A DNA stretch of 38,132 nucleotides from positions 1-38,132 of the forward strand of contig DQXH01000059.1 in the NCBI GenBank assembly GCA_011043415.1, written 5' to 3'. Shown one piece after another: positions 29,311-38,130 of this stretch. Numbering within the stretch: position 1 is the first letter of the stretch; the number at the start of each line of letters is the position of its first letter. The position numbers were made by a program, and so were the translations under genes. The notes below the pieces were generated by a model. That model saw only the letters and a program-made list of their open reading frames with translations, was not told the DNA's origin and made no database searches. The stretch is from Thermoprotei archaeon (GTDB lineage: Archaea > Thermoproteota > Nitrososphaeria > Geothermarchaeales > JDFR-13).

Positions 29311-30578
29311 TATCCCTGTTCACATGGATTTCTAGGTTTAAATAGCTCTCTCAAGACTATAGTGGCATAACATCCTCTCTTAATTCCAAATATTAGTTTA
29401 ATGGATCTATTTGGGTCATATATGGATCTATAGTATTTAAATGGGTGAATAAAGCTGATCGCGGCTTCTCTAAACCCGCCAAAGACTTTTATACCAGTAT
29501 CCGGTTGATAAAATAATGATTTATCTAGATCCAGCTCTTTTAAGACGCCGCTGATCATATCGTCAAGATATGAGTCTACATGTGGTCTATAGGAATAGCC
29601 GATTAATGGAATCAGCGGAACCCCATCTTCAAACTCTCTCGACATCCTTATAGCTCCATTAATTAAGCAGTAATCGCCAGAAACACATTTATTTATAGGA
29701 TACCCTAATTCTATTCTTCTACTTAATACTTTGTTGAAAATGTAGCTTTGTAGAGAGTTAATTAAGAAGCGTTTATACCACCTTGGTAGGAAACTAACTA
29801 ACTCCGAATCCCTAACTATGCCCTTTTGATATGCAATATAAAGTTTCGCATCGACATTAGTTACTTTATTGACATGAGATAGATTCTTGAAATCTTCTGT
29901 CCTCTCTTCTAAATATTTATAATATGGTTTGTCAAACCAAGGGAATTTCTCAAAGTAGAGAGTATTAAAAAATCCTTCATAATCCTTCTTTAATATTTTA
30001 AGACCTAGTATATGGTAAATCCTTCTAAAGCCAAATCTTTGGTAACCGTAATAATTTGGTATCTTTAAATCTGTATTAATATCTCTAGAGACCTTCCTGA
30101 GAAGAACAAGTGCCTTTGAAAAGTGATCCAATATTAAAATATCGATATTGAATAGATTTCCTATATGTAGTCTTCTTTTATGATGATATAAATTTATTTC
30201 GGATAATGGAGACATGGAGATATCATTTATCTTTATTATCTCTCCTCTTCTAAATATTCCTTCGCAGAATGGTCTTGGTATTAAGATATATGACACTGAC
30301 GTTGAGTTTGCATCCTTAATCCCTAGATAGTCGATTTTAGATGACCTCACCTTTAATTTCTCTGAAATAATTTTTAGCATGCCTCTAAACTCGAGACCCC
30401 ACGGCTTATAAACGGCTAATAGACATTTACCCTTTCCCTTAATTTCCTGAGTTAACTTACTATTAATTACTTCAACTACTCTAAACGTCGATGCATGAAA
30501 TTTTATCTTATGATTAATTATAGGCCCCTTAATCACATACTTCCCTAGCCCGATGAATCTATCTTCAGGGGGAATCAT
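29307..30578 (-). CDS. truD: tRNA pseudouridine synthase TruD/Pus7 family
   Basis: KINYLGIKDANSTSVSYILI-like catalytic region, PNYYGYQRFG; next to pth2. Confidence 0.88.
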   Translation of the reverse strand: MIPPEDRFIGLGKYVIKGPIINHKIKFHASTFRVVEVINSKLTQEIKGKGKCLLAVYKPWGLEFRGMLKIISEKLKVRSSKIDYLGIKDANSTSVSYILIPRPFCEGIFRRGEIIKINDISMSPLSEINLYHHKRRLHIGNLFNIDILILDHFSKALVLLRKVSRDINTDLKIPNYYGYQRFGFRRIYHILGLKILKKDYEGFFNTLYFEKFPWFDKPYYKYLEERTEDFKNLSHVNKVTNVDAKLYIAYQKGIVRDSELVSFLPRWYKRFLINSLQSYIFNKVLSRRIELGYPINKCVSGDYCLINGAIRMSREFEDGVPLIPLIGYSYRPHVDSYLDDMISGVLKELDLDKSLFYQPDTGIKVFGGFREAAISFIHPFKYYRSIYDPNRSIKLIFGIKRGCYATIVLRELFKPRNPCEQGY

Positions 30579-30940
30579 AATAGCTTCAACCTTCCTGTAA
30601 CCCCGTCTATCTTCTCCCTATAGTCGGGACCTATCCCTAAACATGTTATAGTGCCTGGTTCCAACTCGGTTAACCCGGCATCCTTAATAACTACAGAGAT
30701 CAAATCATTTTTCTCGGCCTCCTCCTTAATAGATAATAGCTCTTCAATAGAGTCGACCTTAACTACTATCTTAGGCTGACCCTCCTCCAACCACTTAATG
30801 GCCAGCTCTCTATTTTTTTGTAGAGTCTCATAAAAAGCAGTTACAGATGCGTGAGCAACCTGAGTAGATAATTTACCCCTGCTCATCTTAAGATCTGAAC
30901 GAACCACAATGACTTGTTTAATATTATATTCAGTCTCCAT
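30575..30940 (-). CDS. pth2: Peptidyl-tRNA hydrolase Pth2
   Basis: VIVVRSDLKMSRGKLSTQVAHASV ... DAGLTELEPGTITCLGIGPDYREKIDGVTGRLKLL. Confidence 0.96.
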   Translation of the reverse strand: METEYNIKQVIVVRSDLKMSRGKLSTQVAHASVTAFYETLQKNRELAIKWLEEGQPKIVVKVDSIEELLSIKEEAEKNDLISVVIKDAGLTELEPGTITCLGIGPDYREKIDGVTGRLKLL

Positions 30941-30996
30941 TTCCAGAGATCCCCTTTAAATCTAATTCCTGTATCTTTTAGTTTTTTATTAGTTTA

Positions 30997-31004
30997 TTTA
31001 TATA
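30997..31004 (+). promoter_or_regulatory. TATA box candidate for the geranylgeranyl reductase-like gene
   Basis: TTTATATA about 28 nt upstream of the start at 31032; would give a near-leaderless mRNA. Confidence 0.5.
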
Positions 31005-31031
31005 ATAAAGAAACTGAAACTAGTTTTAGTT

Positions 31032-32141
31032 ATGACTGTTCATATACTAGGAGGAGGGCCTGCAGGCCTATACACAGGATTACAGCTTCTTAAAAGGGGG
31101 TTTGAAGTTAAGATATACGAGAGGAAGCCCGATATCGGCTTATCACAACATTGTACAGGGATCGTTAGTAAAAGAACAATTGAAAATTATGATCTACCAC
31201 AAAAATTAGTTTTGAATAGGTTTAAAGGAGTCTCTCTTAAAATATCTGATAACCTAATTGAAGTAAGAACGTCTATTCCTAAGGCTTATAGGATAGATAG
31301 ATACTTATTTGAAAAGGAGTTGGAATATAGGGTTTTAAATCTGGGTGGGGATATAATCCTTAATTACCATGATGTAAGCAAGATTAGGTCTTCGTCAGAA
31401 TATATAGTTGACGCTACAGGAAGTATTTCATATATCAAGGATGTTAAGTCCGACTTCCTCCCCTCGCTCCAGCTAGAGTTTCATGCTACAGACTCCAAAT
31501 TATATGATTTATTTGATGACGAGACAGTATATTTGTTTTTTGATAAAGAGTTAAACAGGGACTTTTTTATATGGCTAGTAAAATATTTAGACAGATATAT
31601 AATAGGGTCTGCTAGCCTCCAAAATCTACATAAGATTTTGAGGAACACTTTATCGAATTGGGGAATAAGAAATTATAATATTATAGCGAGATATTACGGA
31701 TTTCTAATAGTAGGCGGCCCGAGACGGAGATTCTATAGTGATAGGCGAGACTCCGTATATGTAGGGGATTCAGCAGGACAAACCAAACCCTCTACAGGAG
31801 GTGGATTATATTATATTTCTATAGCATCGAGAATATTATCTAAAAAATTCTCGGAGGGTGAGCTTGATTATTCAACGGAATTCTATAAAATCCTTGGTAA
31901 GGAAATAGCGTTACAGAAGTTGGCTCGACTAATATTCCTCGAATTAGATAATAAGGAATTTATAAATCTGGTTGAAATAATGTCGAGGAAGGAGCTTTTA
32001 AACATGCTACTTTTATATGGTGATATGGATTACCATGCAACAAGTATGTTAAATTTAATAGATAAGGATATCTTAAAATATCTCTTTAAACATCCACGTA
32101 TTATATCTGAGGGAATCAAAATAATATCCAGTATATTTTAA
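31032..32141 (+). CDS. Geranylgeranyl reductase family FAD-dependent oxidoreductase
   Basis: HILGGGPAGLYTGLQLLKRGFEVKIYERKPDIG ... GPRRRFYSDRRDSVYVGDSAGQTKPSTGGGLYYI. Confidence 0.9.
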   Translation: MTVHILGGGPAGLYTGLQLLKRGFEVKIYERKPDIGLSQHCTGIVSKRTIENYDLPQKLVLNRFKGVSLKISDNLIEVRTSIPKAYRIDRYLFEKELEYRVLNLGGDIILNYHDVSKIRSSSEYIVDATGSISYIKDVKSDFLPSLQLEFHATDSKLYDLFDDETVYLFFDKELNRDFFIWLVKYLDRYIIGSASLQNLHKILRNTLSNWGIRNYNIIARYYGFLIVGGPRRRFYSDRRDSVYVGDSAGQTKPSTGGGLYYISIASRILSKKFSEGELDYSTEFYKILGKEIALQKLARLIFLELDNKEFINLVEIMSRKELLNMLLLYGDMDYHATSMLNLIDKDILKYLFKHPRIISEGIKIISSIF

Positions 32142-32196
32142 TTATGAAAGATATTTAAAGGACGTAGCTTCATTATTATGATAAATCGGTGGTTAC

Positions 32197-32376
32197 ATGT
32201 CCGCTGAATATAACCCGCCAATATGTATCTCATGTGGAAAACCTATAACTACATTTGAGAAGGCAGTTCATTTCTACTGCCCCAGTTGTGGACAAGTATT
32301 AATATGGAGATGCGAGAAATGCCGTAATTTTGCAAGGAAATATACCTGTCCAAAATGCGGTTTTTCAGGACCATAG
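32197..32376 (+). CDS. Small Zn-ribbon protein, COG2888-like, next to aEF1B (not in the supplied ORF track)
   Basis: My translation: MSAEYNPPICISCGKPITTFEKAVHFYCPSCGQVLIWRCEKCRNFARKYTCPKCGFSGP; four CxxC knuckles. Confidence 0.92.
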   Translation: MSAEYNPPICISCGKPITTFEKAVHFYCPSCGQVLIWRCEKCRNFARKYTCPKCGFSGP

Positions 32377-32388
32377 AGGAGATCTGAG

Positions 32389-32664
32389 ATGGCTTTAATA
32401 AATATAATATATAAGATAATGCCGAGTGAGCCTGGCGAAGAACTCGCATCTAAAATAGTATCCAGTATCCGGGATAGAGTGAAATCTTTAAACGCTACTC
32501 TTCGAGACTATAAAATAGAGCCTTTAGCCTTTGGACTATATACAATTAAAGTATTATTTACAGTGCCTGAGGAAGATGATAATGTAATTGATAGCCTGGA
32601 AGATATACTTAGGAATACAAGCGGTGTAAGTAGTATTGAAGTAGTTGGCATGACTAGACTATAG
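32389..32664 (+). CDS. ef1b: Elongation factor 1-beta (aEF1B)
   Basis: IIYKIMPSEPGEELASKIVSSI ... EPLAFGLYTIKVLFTVPEED. Confidence 0.94.
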   Translation: MALINIIYKIMPSEPGEELASKIVSSIRDRVKSLNATLRDYKIEPLAFGLYTIKVLFTVPEEDDNVIDSLEDILRNTSGVSSIEVVGMTRL

Positions 32665-32780
32665 ATAATAGCATTGTTCCCATTAAATCTTTTAATTCTG
32701 TATATTTTATTCAATTGTTATAAAGGACATTAATTCTCTATATAGCAAATCTGTTTAGATTATATTTGTAGGGGTTAGGC

Positions 32781-34952
32781 ATGGAACTGAATTACGTTAA
32801 GCTGAGAGTTAGAGACTCTTACCCTAGAGATATAGATAGGGGTATAGTCCGTATACATAGAGAGATAATGGATAAACTAGGTATTAGGGAGAGGTCTGCA
32901 GTCCTTATTGAAAAGAAGGGTAAGGCTGTAGCATGGGTTGCACCCCTATCCCGTGAAGAACCTATCGATATTATTAGGATGGATGACGACACTAGACGGA
33001 ATTTAGGAGCAAATATAAATGATTATGTAATGGTTAGGCCTATCACCCTAGCTCCGGCAAAGAAGGTGGTGCTAGTACCATATGAAAAGATCGAGAATAT
33101 AGATCGGAATTTTGAGAGGACTATACAGAATAGACTAATTAATAGACCTATTGTAAAGGGAAATATGGTATCGATAAAGTTATTTGGATCAATATTATAT
33201 TTGAGGGTAAAGAAGACATCGCCCGACTCCCCCGTTTATATCTCAGACAATACCCGAATTATAATTGCAACAGATTTATCAAGTCAACTTGATGAGACTG
33301 AAGTCCGTTATGAAGATATCGGTGGACTTGATAAGGAGATAGAGAAGATTAGAGAGATGGTTGAGTTACCTTTAAAATACCCTAAATTATTTAAGCATCT
33401 AGGTATAGAACCTCCTAAAGGCGTTCTTCTACATGGACCTCCAGGATGTGGAAAGACGTTACTGGCTAAAGCTGTAGCTAATGAGTCTGAAGCAAGCTTC
33501 TTTGCGATTAATGGACCTGAAATAACAAGTAAATATTATGGTGAGTCTGAAGCTAAATTACGTGAGATATTTAGGAAGGCCGAGGAAAACGCCCCATCCA
33601 TAATATTCATAGATGAATTAGATTCAATAGCGCCTAGGAGAGAGGAGGTTTCCGGTGAGGCTGAGAAGAGGGTGGTGGCTCAGCTACTTACATTAATGGA
33701 TGGATTAAAGAGTCGTGGTCAAGTTATCGTAATTGGTGCGACAAATAGGATAGATGCGATAGACCCTGCATTGAGGAGGCCTGGTAGATTCGATAGAGAG
33801 ATTGAGATTAGGATACCTGATGAAAAGGGGAGGTATGAAATCTTTAAAATACACACGAGGGGAATGCCACTAGCTGATGATGTCGACTTACATAAACTTG
33901 CAAGTATAACCCACGGATATACTGGGGCTGATATTCAAGCAGTATGTAGAGAAGCAGCTATGAAGGCATTGAGGAGATATCTCCCAATGATTGAGAAGTA
34001 TGAGGAAATTGGAGATATTCCGAATGAAGTATTGTCACAGATCGTGGTTACAATGAAAGACTTCATGGACGCATATAGGGAGATTGTACCCACTGCCATG
34101 AGAGAAGTTGATATATCAATACCGAGAGTCACCTGGGATGATATCGGAGGATTAGAAGATGTAAAGAGAATTTTAATGGAGAATATTGAATGGCCCCTTA
34201 AAAAACCGGATAAATTTAAGAAATTTGGAATAGATCCTCCGAAGGGAATATTGCTATACGGTCCACCAGGTACTGGAAAGACCTTGTTAGCACAGGCAAT
34301 AGCGAATGAGACTAATATGAATTTTATTGTAGTTAAGGGTCCCGAGCTACTGAGTAAATGGGTGGGTGAATCTGAGAAGGGAATAAGAAGAGTCTTTAAA
34401 CGCGCCCGTGAAGTAGCCCCATCCATAATATTCTTTGATGAGATAGAGGCTTTAGTACCTGAAAGAGGTATGGATCTAAGTTCAGGTGTGACAAACAGGG
34501 TTATCAGCCAGTTTCTAACTTAATTCGATGGTATAACGAGGCTTGAGGATGTCATCGTAATTGGTGCGACAAATAGGCCTGACATGGTTGATAAAGCGTT
34601 GCTAAGACCAGGCCGTATGGACTTGCTTATATATGTGCCGCCTCCTGATGTGAATGCTCGATACAGTATATTAAAGATTCACACACGGAATATTCCTCTC
34701 GATGATACCGTCGATTTAAAGAAGTTAGCTGAATTAACTGAATATTATACTGGAGCCGATTTAAAGGCTTTAGTTAGGGAAGCGGCGATGAATGCCTTAC
34801 GAATTGATAGAGAAGCCGTTTCATTTGAGGACTTCCTTATGGCGATGGAGAAGGTGAAACCTTCGTTAAATGACGCGATAATAGAATGGTATGAGAATTA
34901 TGGTAAGAAGATGCAGGTGAGGAAGATAGGGCTACCTGCGGCATTTGCATGA
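32781..34952 (+). pseudogene. Cdc48/VCP-type AAA+ ATPase (N, D1, D2), interrupted by in-frame TAA at 34521-34523
   Basis: D1 [17 protein letters not shown] and [15 protein letters not shown]2 [17 protein letters not shown] and [15 protein letters not shown]; ...[31 protein letters not shown] continues in the same frame to 34952. Confidence 0.92.
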
Positions 34953-35221
34953 GGATTGAGAATATGGAGGAGCGCTGGATAATACGCCCCTTACATAATT
35001 TCCTATATCAGTTGATTAAGAATTTAATTAGTAAAAAGAGGGTGAAGGGTATGGCGGATTTCATAACTCTAGATGAGATCGTTCATGAGATAAGGGAGAG
35101 TAGACTTGAGATAGATATTGATGAAATATTAAGTAATTTGTTAAAGCTTGAGGCGTGGGAATATATAAATGTAACTAATAATGGAGCGACGTTGGAGATA
35201 AGGTTGGAGGAGGGAGCCTGA
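34949..35221 (+). CDS. Small hypothetical protein between cdc48 and fen1, possibly winged-helix-like
   Basis: ATGA overlap with the cdc48 stop; ADFITLDEIVHEIRESRLEIDIDEILSNLLKLEAWEYI resembles a helical wHTH pattern. Confidence 0.7.
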   Translation: MRIENMEERWIIRPLHNFLYQLIKNLISKKRVKGMADFITLDEIVHEIRESRLEIDIDEILSNLLKLEAWEYINVTNNGATLEIRLEEGA

Positions 35222-36241
35222 ATGGGGGTTAATATAGGACCACTAATCTCCGAGTTTAAAATAAAGAAGTCTTTTCCAGATTTTAGAAATAAGGTTATTG
35301 TTATAGATGCCTATAATGCAATATATCAATTTTTAACCACTATAAGGGACCAGACTGGCAAGCCGTTGAGAGATAAATATGGTAGGGTAACTAGCCATTT
35401 AAGTGGATTACTCTATAGAAACGTCAATTTACTTAAGGAGAAAATTAAGTTAGTATATGTGTTTGACGGTAAACCTCCTCTTAGAAAGATGAAGGAGCTT
35501 GAGAAGAGGAAGGTCATAAAAAGTGAGAGTTATCAGAAATATCTTGAAGCTATAGAAAGAAAGGATTGGGAGGAGGCGAGGAAATATGCTGCATTAGCAG
35601 CTACTTTAGAGGAATATATGGTGAATGACGCTAAGAAATTGCTGGAGCTACTTGGTATACCAGTTGTACAGGCACCTTCTGAGGGTGAGGCACAAGCTAG
35701 TTATATTGTTAAAAAGGGAGATGGATGGGCTGTAGGATCGCAAGACTATGACTCTCTATTGTTTGGGGCCACGAGAATCGTTAGAAACATTACATTAACA
35801 GGGAAGCAGAAGTATCCTAGTAAGGGTATCGAGATTAAGCTAGAACCTGAACTAATAATTTTGAAGAATGTACTAGATAATTTAAAGATAACACGTGAAC
35901 AGCTGATTGACATTGCAATAATAATTGGCACCGATTATAATGAGGGTGTCAAGGGTATAGGACCGAAGAAAGCATATGAACTTATTAAAATGTATGGATC
36001 GGCGGATAAAATACCTGAAGTCAGAAGGGTACTTTCCCCTGAGGAGATACAGGAGATTAGGGATCTGTTCCTAAATCCAGAGATTACAGATAATTATAAA
36101 TTGGAGTTTAGAGACCCTGATTATGATGGCATCATCAAATTCTTGTGTGACGAACATGATTTTAGTGTCGATAGAGTATCTAAAGCCTTGAAAGAGTTGA
36201 AAGAGAGCTTGAGTATAAGGGGACTAGATCAGTGGTTCTAG
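35222..36241 (+). CDS. fen1: Flap endonuclease 1
   Basis: MGVNIGPLI ... VIDAYNAIYQFLTTIRDQTGKPL ... APSEGEAQASYIVKKGDGWAVGSQDYDSLLFG ... IGTDYNEGVKGIGPKKAYELIK. Confidence 0.96.
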   Translation: MGVNIGPLISEFKIKKSFPDFRNKVIVIDAYNAIYQFLTTIRDQTGKPLRDKYGRVTSHLSGLLYRNVNLLKEKIKLVYVFDGKPPLRKMKELEKRKVIKSESYQKYLEAIERKDWEEARKYAALAATLEEYMVNDAKKLLELLGIPVVQAPSEGEAQASYIVKKGDGWAVGSQDYDSLLFGATRIVRNITLTGKQKYPSKGIEIKLEPELIILKNVLDNLKITREQLIDIAIIIGTDYNEGVKGIGPKKAYELIKMYGSADKIPEVRRVLSPEEIQEIRDLFLNPEITDNYKLEFRDPDYDGIIKFLCDEHDFSVDRVSKALKELKESLSIRGLDQWF

Positions 36242-36308
36242 AAGATGTTATCTATCTAATATAAAAAATTTTAAAAATAAACTTGAAGATTATAATCTAA
36301 TAAGTTTC

Positions 36309-36395
36309 GCGGCCGTGGTGTAGCCTGGAAGCACGCGGGCCTGCCAATATGTAGCAGAACGCCCGAGATCCCGGGTTCAAATCCCGGCGGCCGCA
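36309..36395 (+). tRNA. tRNA-Gly (anticodon GCC) with a 13-nt intron at 37/38
   Basis: GCGGCCG/CGGCCGC acceptor; anticodon stem CGGGC/GCCCG; loop CTGCCA(C); T arm CCGGG-TTCAAAT-CCCGG. Confidence 0.93.
36347..36359 (+). other. tRNA-Gly intron ATATGTAGCAGAA
   Basis: BHB: central helix CTGC(32-35)/GCAG with 3-nt bulges CA|A and AA|C. Confidence 0.85.
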
Positions 36396-36454
36396 TCATA
36401 AATTAATGATAAAAACCTTATAACCTTATATTGAAAATAATAAAGTTGGTCGAT

Positions 36455-36529
<75 letters not shown>

Positions 36530-36548
36530 TTTAATAAAAGATATATGA

Positions 36549-37007
36549 TTAAATTAGTGTATCAAACTCCTTAGGAATTATAAAGATGTATCTATCTATA
36601 CATTCCCTTACAAACCCTATAGGATATATATCTTCATGTAGTCTTACAAGAAGGATCTTTATATCGTGGCTGCCACGGCTTTCTAATTCACCTCCCTTCG
36701 GTATAAAACCTTTCTTCAAAAATCTGATAAATTCGCTGTAGTCTACAATAACAAAATTTGTTTTTGCTTTACGCCCAACTAATTTTGCGAATTGTATCGT
36801 CGCTCTCCCCCTTAAATCCACTATATTCAACCCGATTGAATTAATTAGATTCGCACCTAACTTACTTAGAGTATTAAATAAATAATTGAGGTTGTCGGTA
36901 TCGATATAATAGTATTTAGATCCTACTTTAAAGAATTTACCCTTGATTTTAGATTTCTTTAACCCATATAGCTTGATAATTTCATCGATCATAGACATTC
37001 TCCTCAA
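36549..37007 (-). CDS. Hypothetical protein with a PUA-like C-terminus (Nip7-like?), coupled to an RNA methyltransferase gene
   Basis: FVIVDYSEFIRFLKKG and KGGELESRGSHDIKILLVRLHEDIYPIGFVRE resemble PUA-type ends; ATGA overlap with the upstream gene. Confidence 0.5.
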   Translation of the reverse strand: MRRMSMIDEIIKLYGLKKSKIKGKFFKVGSKYYYIDTDNLNYLFNTLSKLGANLINSIGLNIVDLRGRATIQFAKLVGRKAKTNFVIVDYSEFIRFLKKGFIPKGGELESRGSHDIKILLVRLHEDIYPIGFVRECIDRYIFIIPKEFDTLI

Positions 37008-37945
37008 ACCTTTTTAAACACTGCAATATATAGTAGACCTATATTTCCACTATATTGCTTGTAATTTAAATCAGGTAGTATTTTAACTGTATTAGATATT
37101 GAAGAATCGTATTTTTTATTATTCCATTCAGTAACTCCCTTATAGTATTTAGCTGGAATATTTTTAGGCTTCAACACCTTTAAACCTAATTTTATACCGT
37201 ACTCGGCTACTTCTTCACACTCCTCTATAGTCAGTGTGCATGTCGAGTACACTAGTATTCCATCAACTGATAATACTTCATACATCCTCTTTAAAATACT
37301 CCTTTGAATCCTTACGTATTTGTTTATATTCCTGAGATTCTTCAGTACATCGTCGGGATTCTTGTAGAATTGGTCGATGGAGGTGCATGGGGCGTCGAAT
37401 ATTATAAGCTTAATATCATCTATTAGGGGGAAATCCTCACCCATATAACTTGTGACTATAACGTTATCGAGCCCGAGCCTATTGATATTTGAGGTCAGCC
37501 TACTTAACCTCCTTTTATATGGGTCATTCGCGATTATCAGCGGTTTATCCGGGTATAAGTAGTTGGATATTAGAAAGGTTTTTCCTCCCGGTGCTGCCGA
37601 TATATCCAGTATGATGCCATTGACCCTATCCAAGTTTATTAGAATAGGATAGAGGGAATTTACATAGTTTGTTATATAGTATAGACCCATATGATGGAAT
37701 AGATGGGAACCGATGTTATATCTTGTCATACATGCATCTTGCCGGCCATAGGATATACATTTTAAATCTGGATAAGATTCTTTGAGTATATTTGTAATTA
37801 AATCACGGTTAGTTATTAGACGCTTATTTAATATAGCTGACTTCAGAGGCCTTTCACTAAGTACCTCCGCGAGATAATATGGATCATCAATATATTGATA
37901 TCCTTTAATCATTTCCGCAAGTGCTTCAACCCGGTTTCGCATCAA
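37004..37945 (-). CDS. NOL1/NOP2/Sun family RNA (cytosine-5) methyltransferase
   Basis: ILDISAAPGGKTFLISNYL, FDAPCTSIDQFYKNPDDV, LVYSTCTLTIEECEEVAEY. Confidence 0.9.
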   Translation of the reverse strand: MMRNRVEALAEMIKGYQYIDDPYYLAEVLSERPLKSAILNKRLITNRDLITNILKESYPDLKCISYGRQDACMTRYNIGSHLFHHMGLYYITNYVNSLYPILINLDRVNGIILDISAAPGGKTFLISNYLYPDKPLIIANDPYKRRLSRLTSNINRLGLDNVIVTSYMGEDFPLIDDIKLIIFDAPCTSIDQFYKNPDDVLKNLRNINKYVRIQRSILKRMYEVLSVDGILVYSTCTLTIEECEEVAEYGIKLGLKVLKPKNIPAKYYKGVTEWNNKKYDSSISNTVKILPDLNYKQYSGNIGLLYIAVFKKV

Positions 37946-37998
37946 TCATTAAAAAGATACAAAATTATAAAAACAGAATTATTTTATATTGAATTGTA

Positions 37999-38130
37999 GG
38001 GGCCGTGGCGCAGCCAGGTAGCGCGGCGGGCTCCAGACTATATTAAGACGGGTATGATGACCTCTGGGATGATTGGAGTCTGGAGCTTTGGGATACCCGT
38101 CGGTCGTGGGTTCAAATCCCACCGGCCCCA
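37999..38130 (+). tRNA. tRNA-Trp (anticodon CCA) with a long intron in the anticodon loop
   Basis: GGGGCCG/CGGCCCC acceptor, GCGC D stem, GCGGG/CCCGT anticodon stem, GTGGG-TTCAAAT-CCCAC T arm; about 58 nt inserted after CTCCAG. Confidence 0.9.
38037..38094 (+). other. tRNA-Trp intron, about 58 nt, with a box-C-like TGATGA
   Basis: Extra sequence between CTCCAG and ACCCGT; the exact boundary is ambiguous by 1 nt because of a repeated A. Confidence 0.75.

Noticed and set aside
34521-34523. Stop codon reassignment or pyrrolysine at the Cdc48 stop
   Set aside because: The codon is TAA, not TAG, and other genes in the window end normally at TAA, so genetic-code reassignment is not supported.
34584-34952. 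122-aa ORF as an independent AAA fragment gene
   Set aside because: It is in the same frame as the upstream cdc48 and continues the D2 domain; better treated as the distal part of an interrupted gene.
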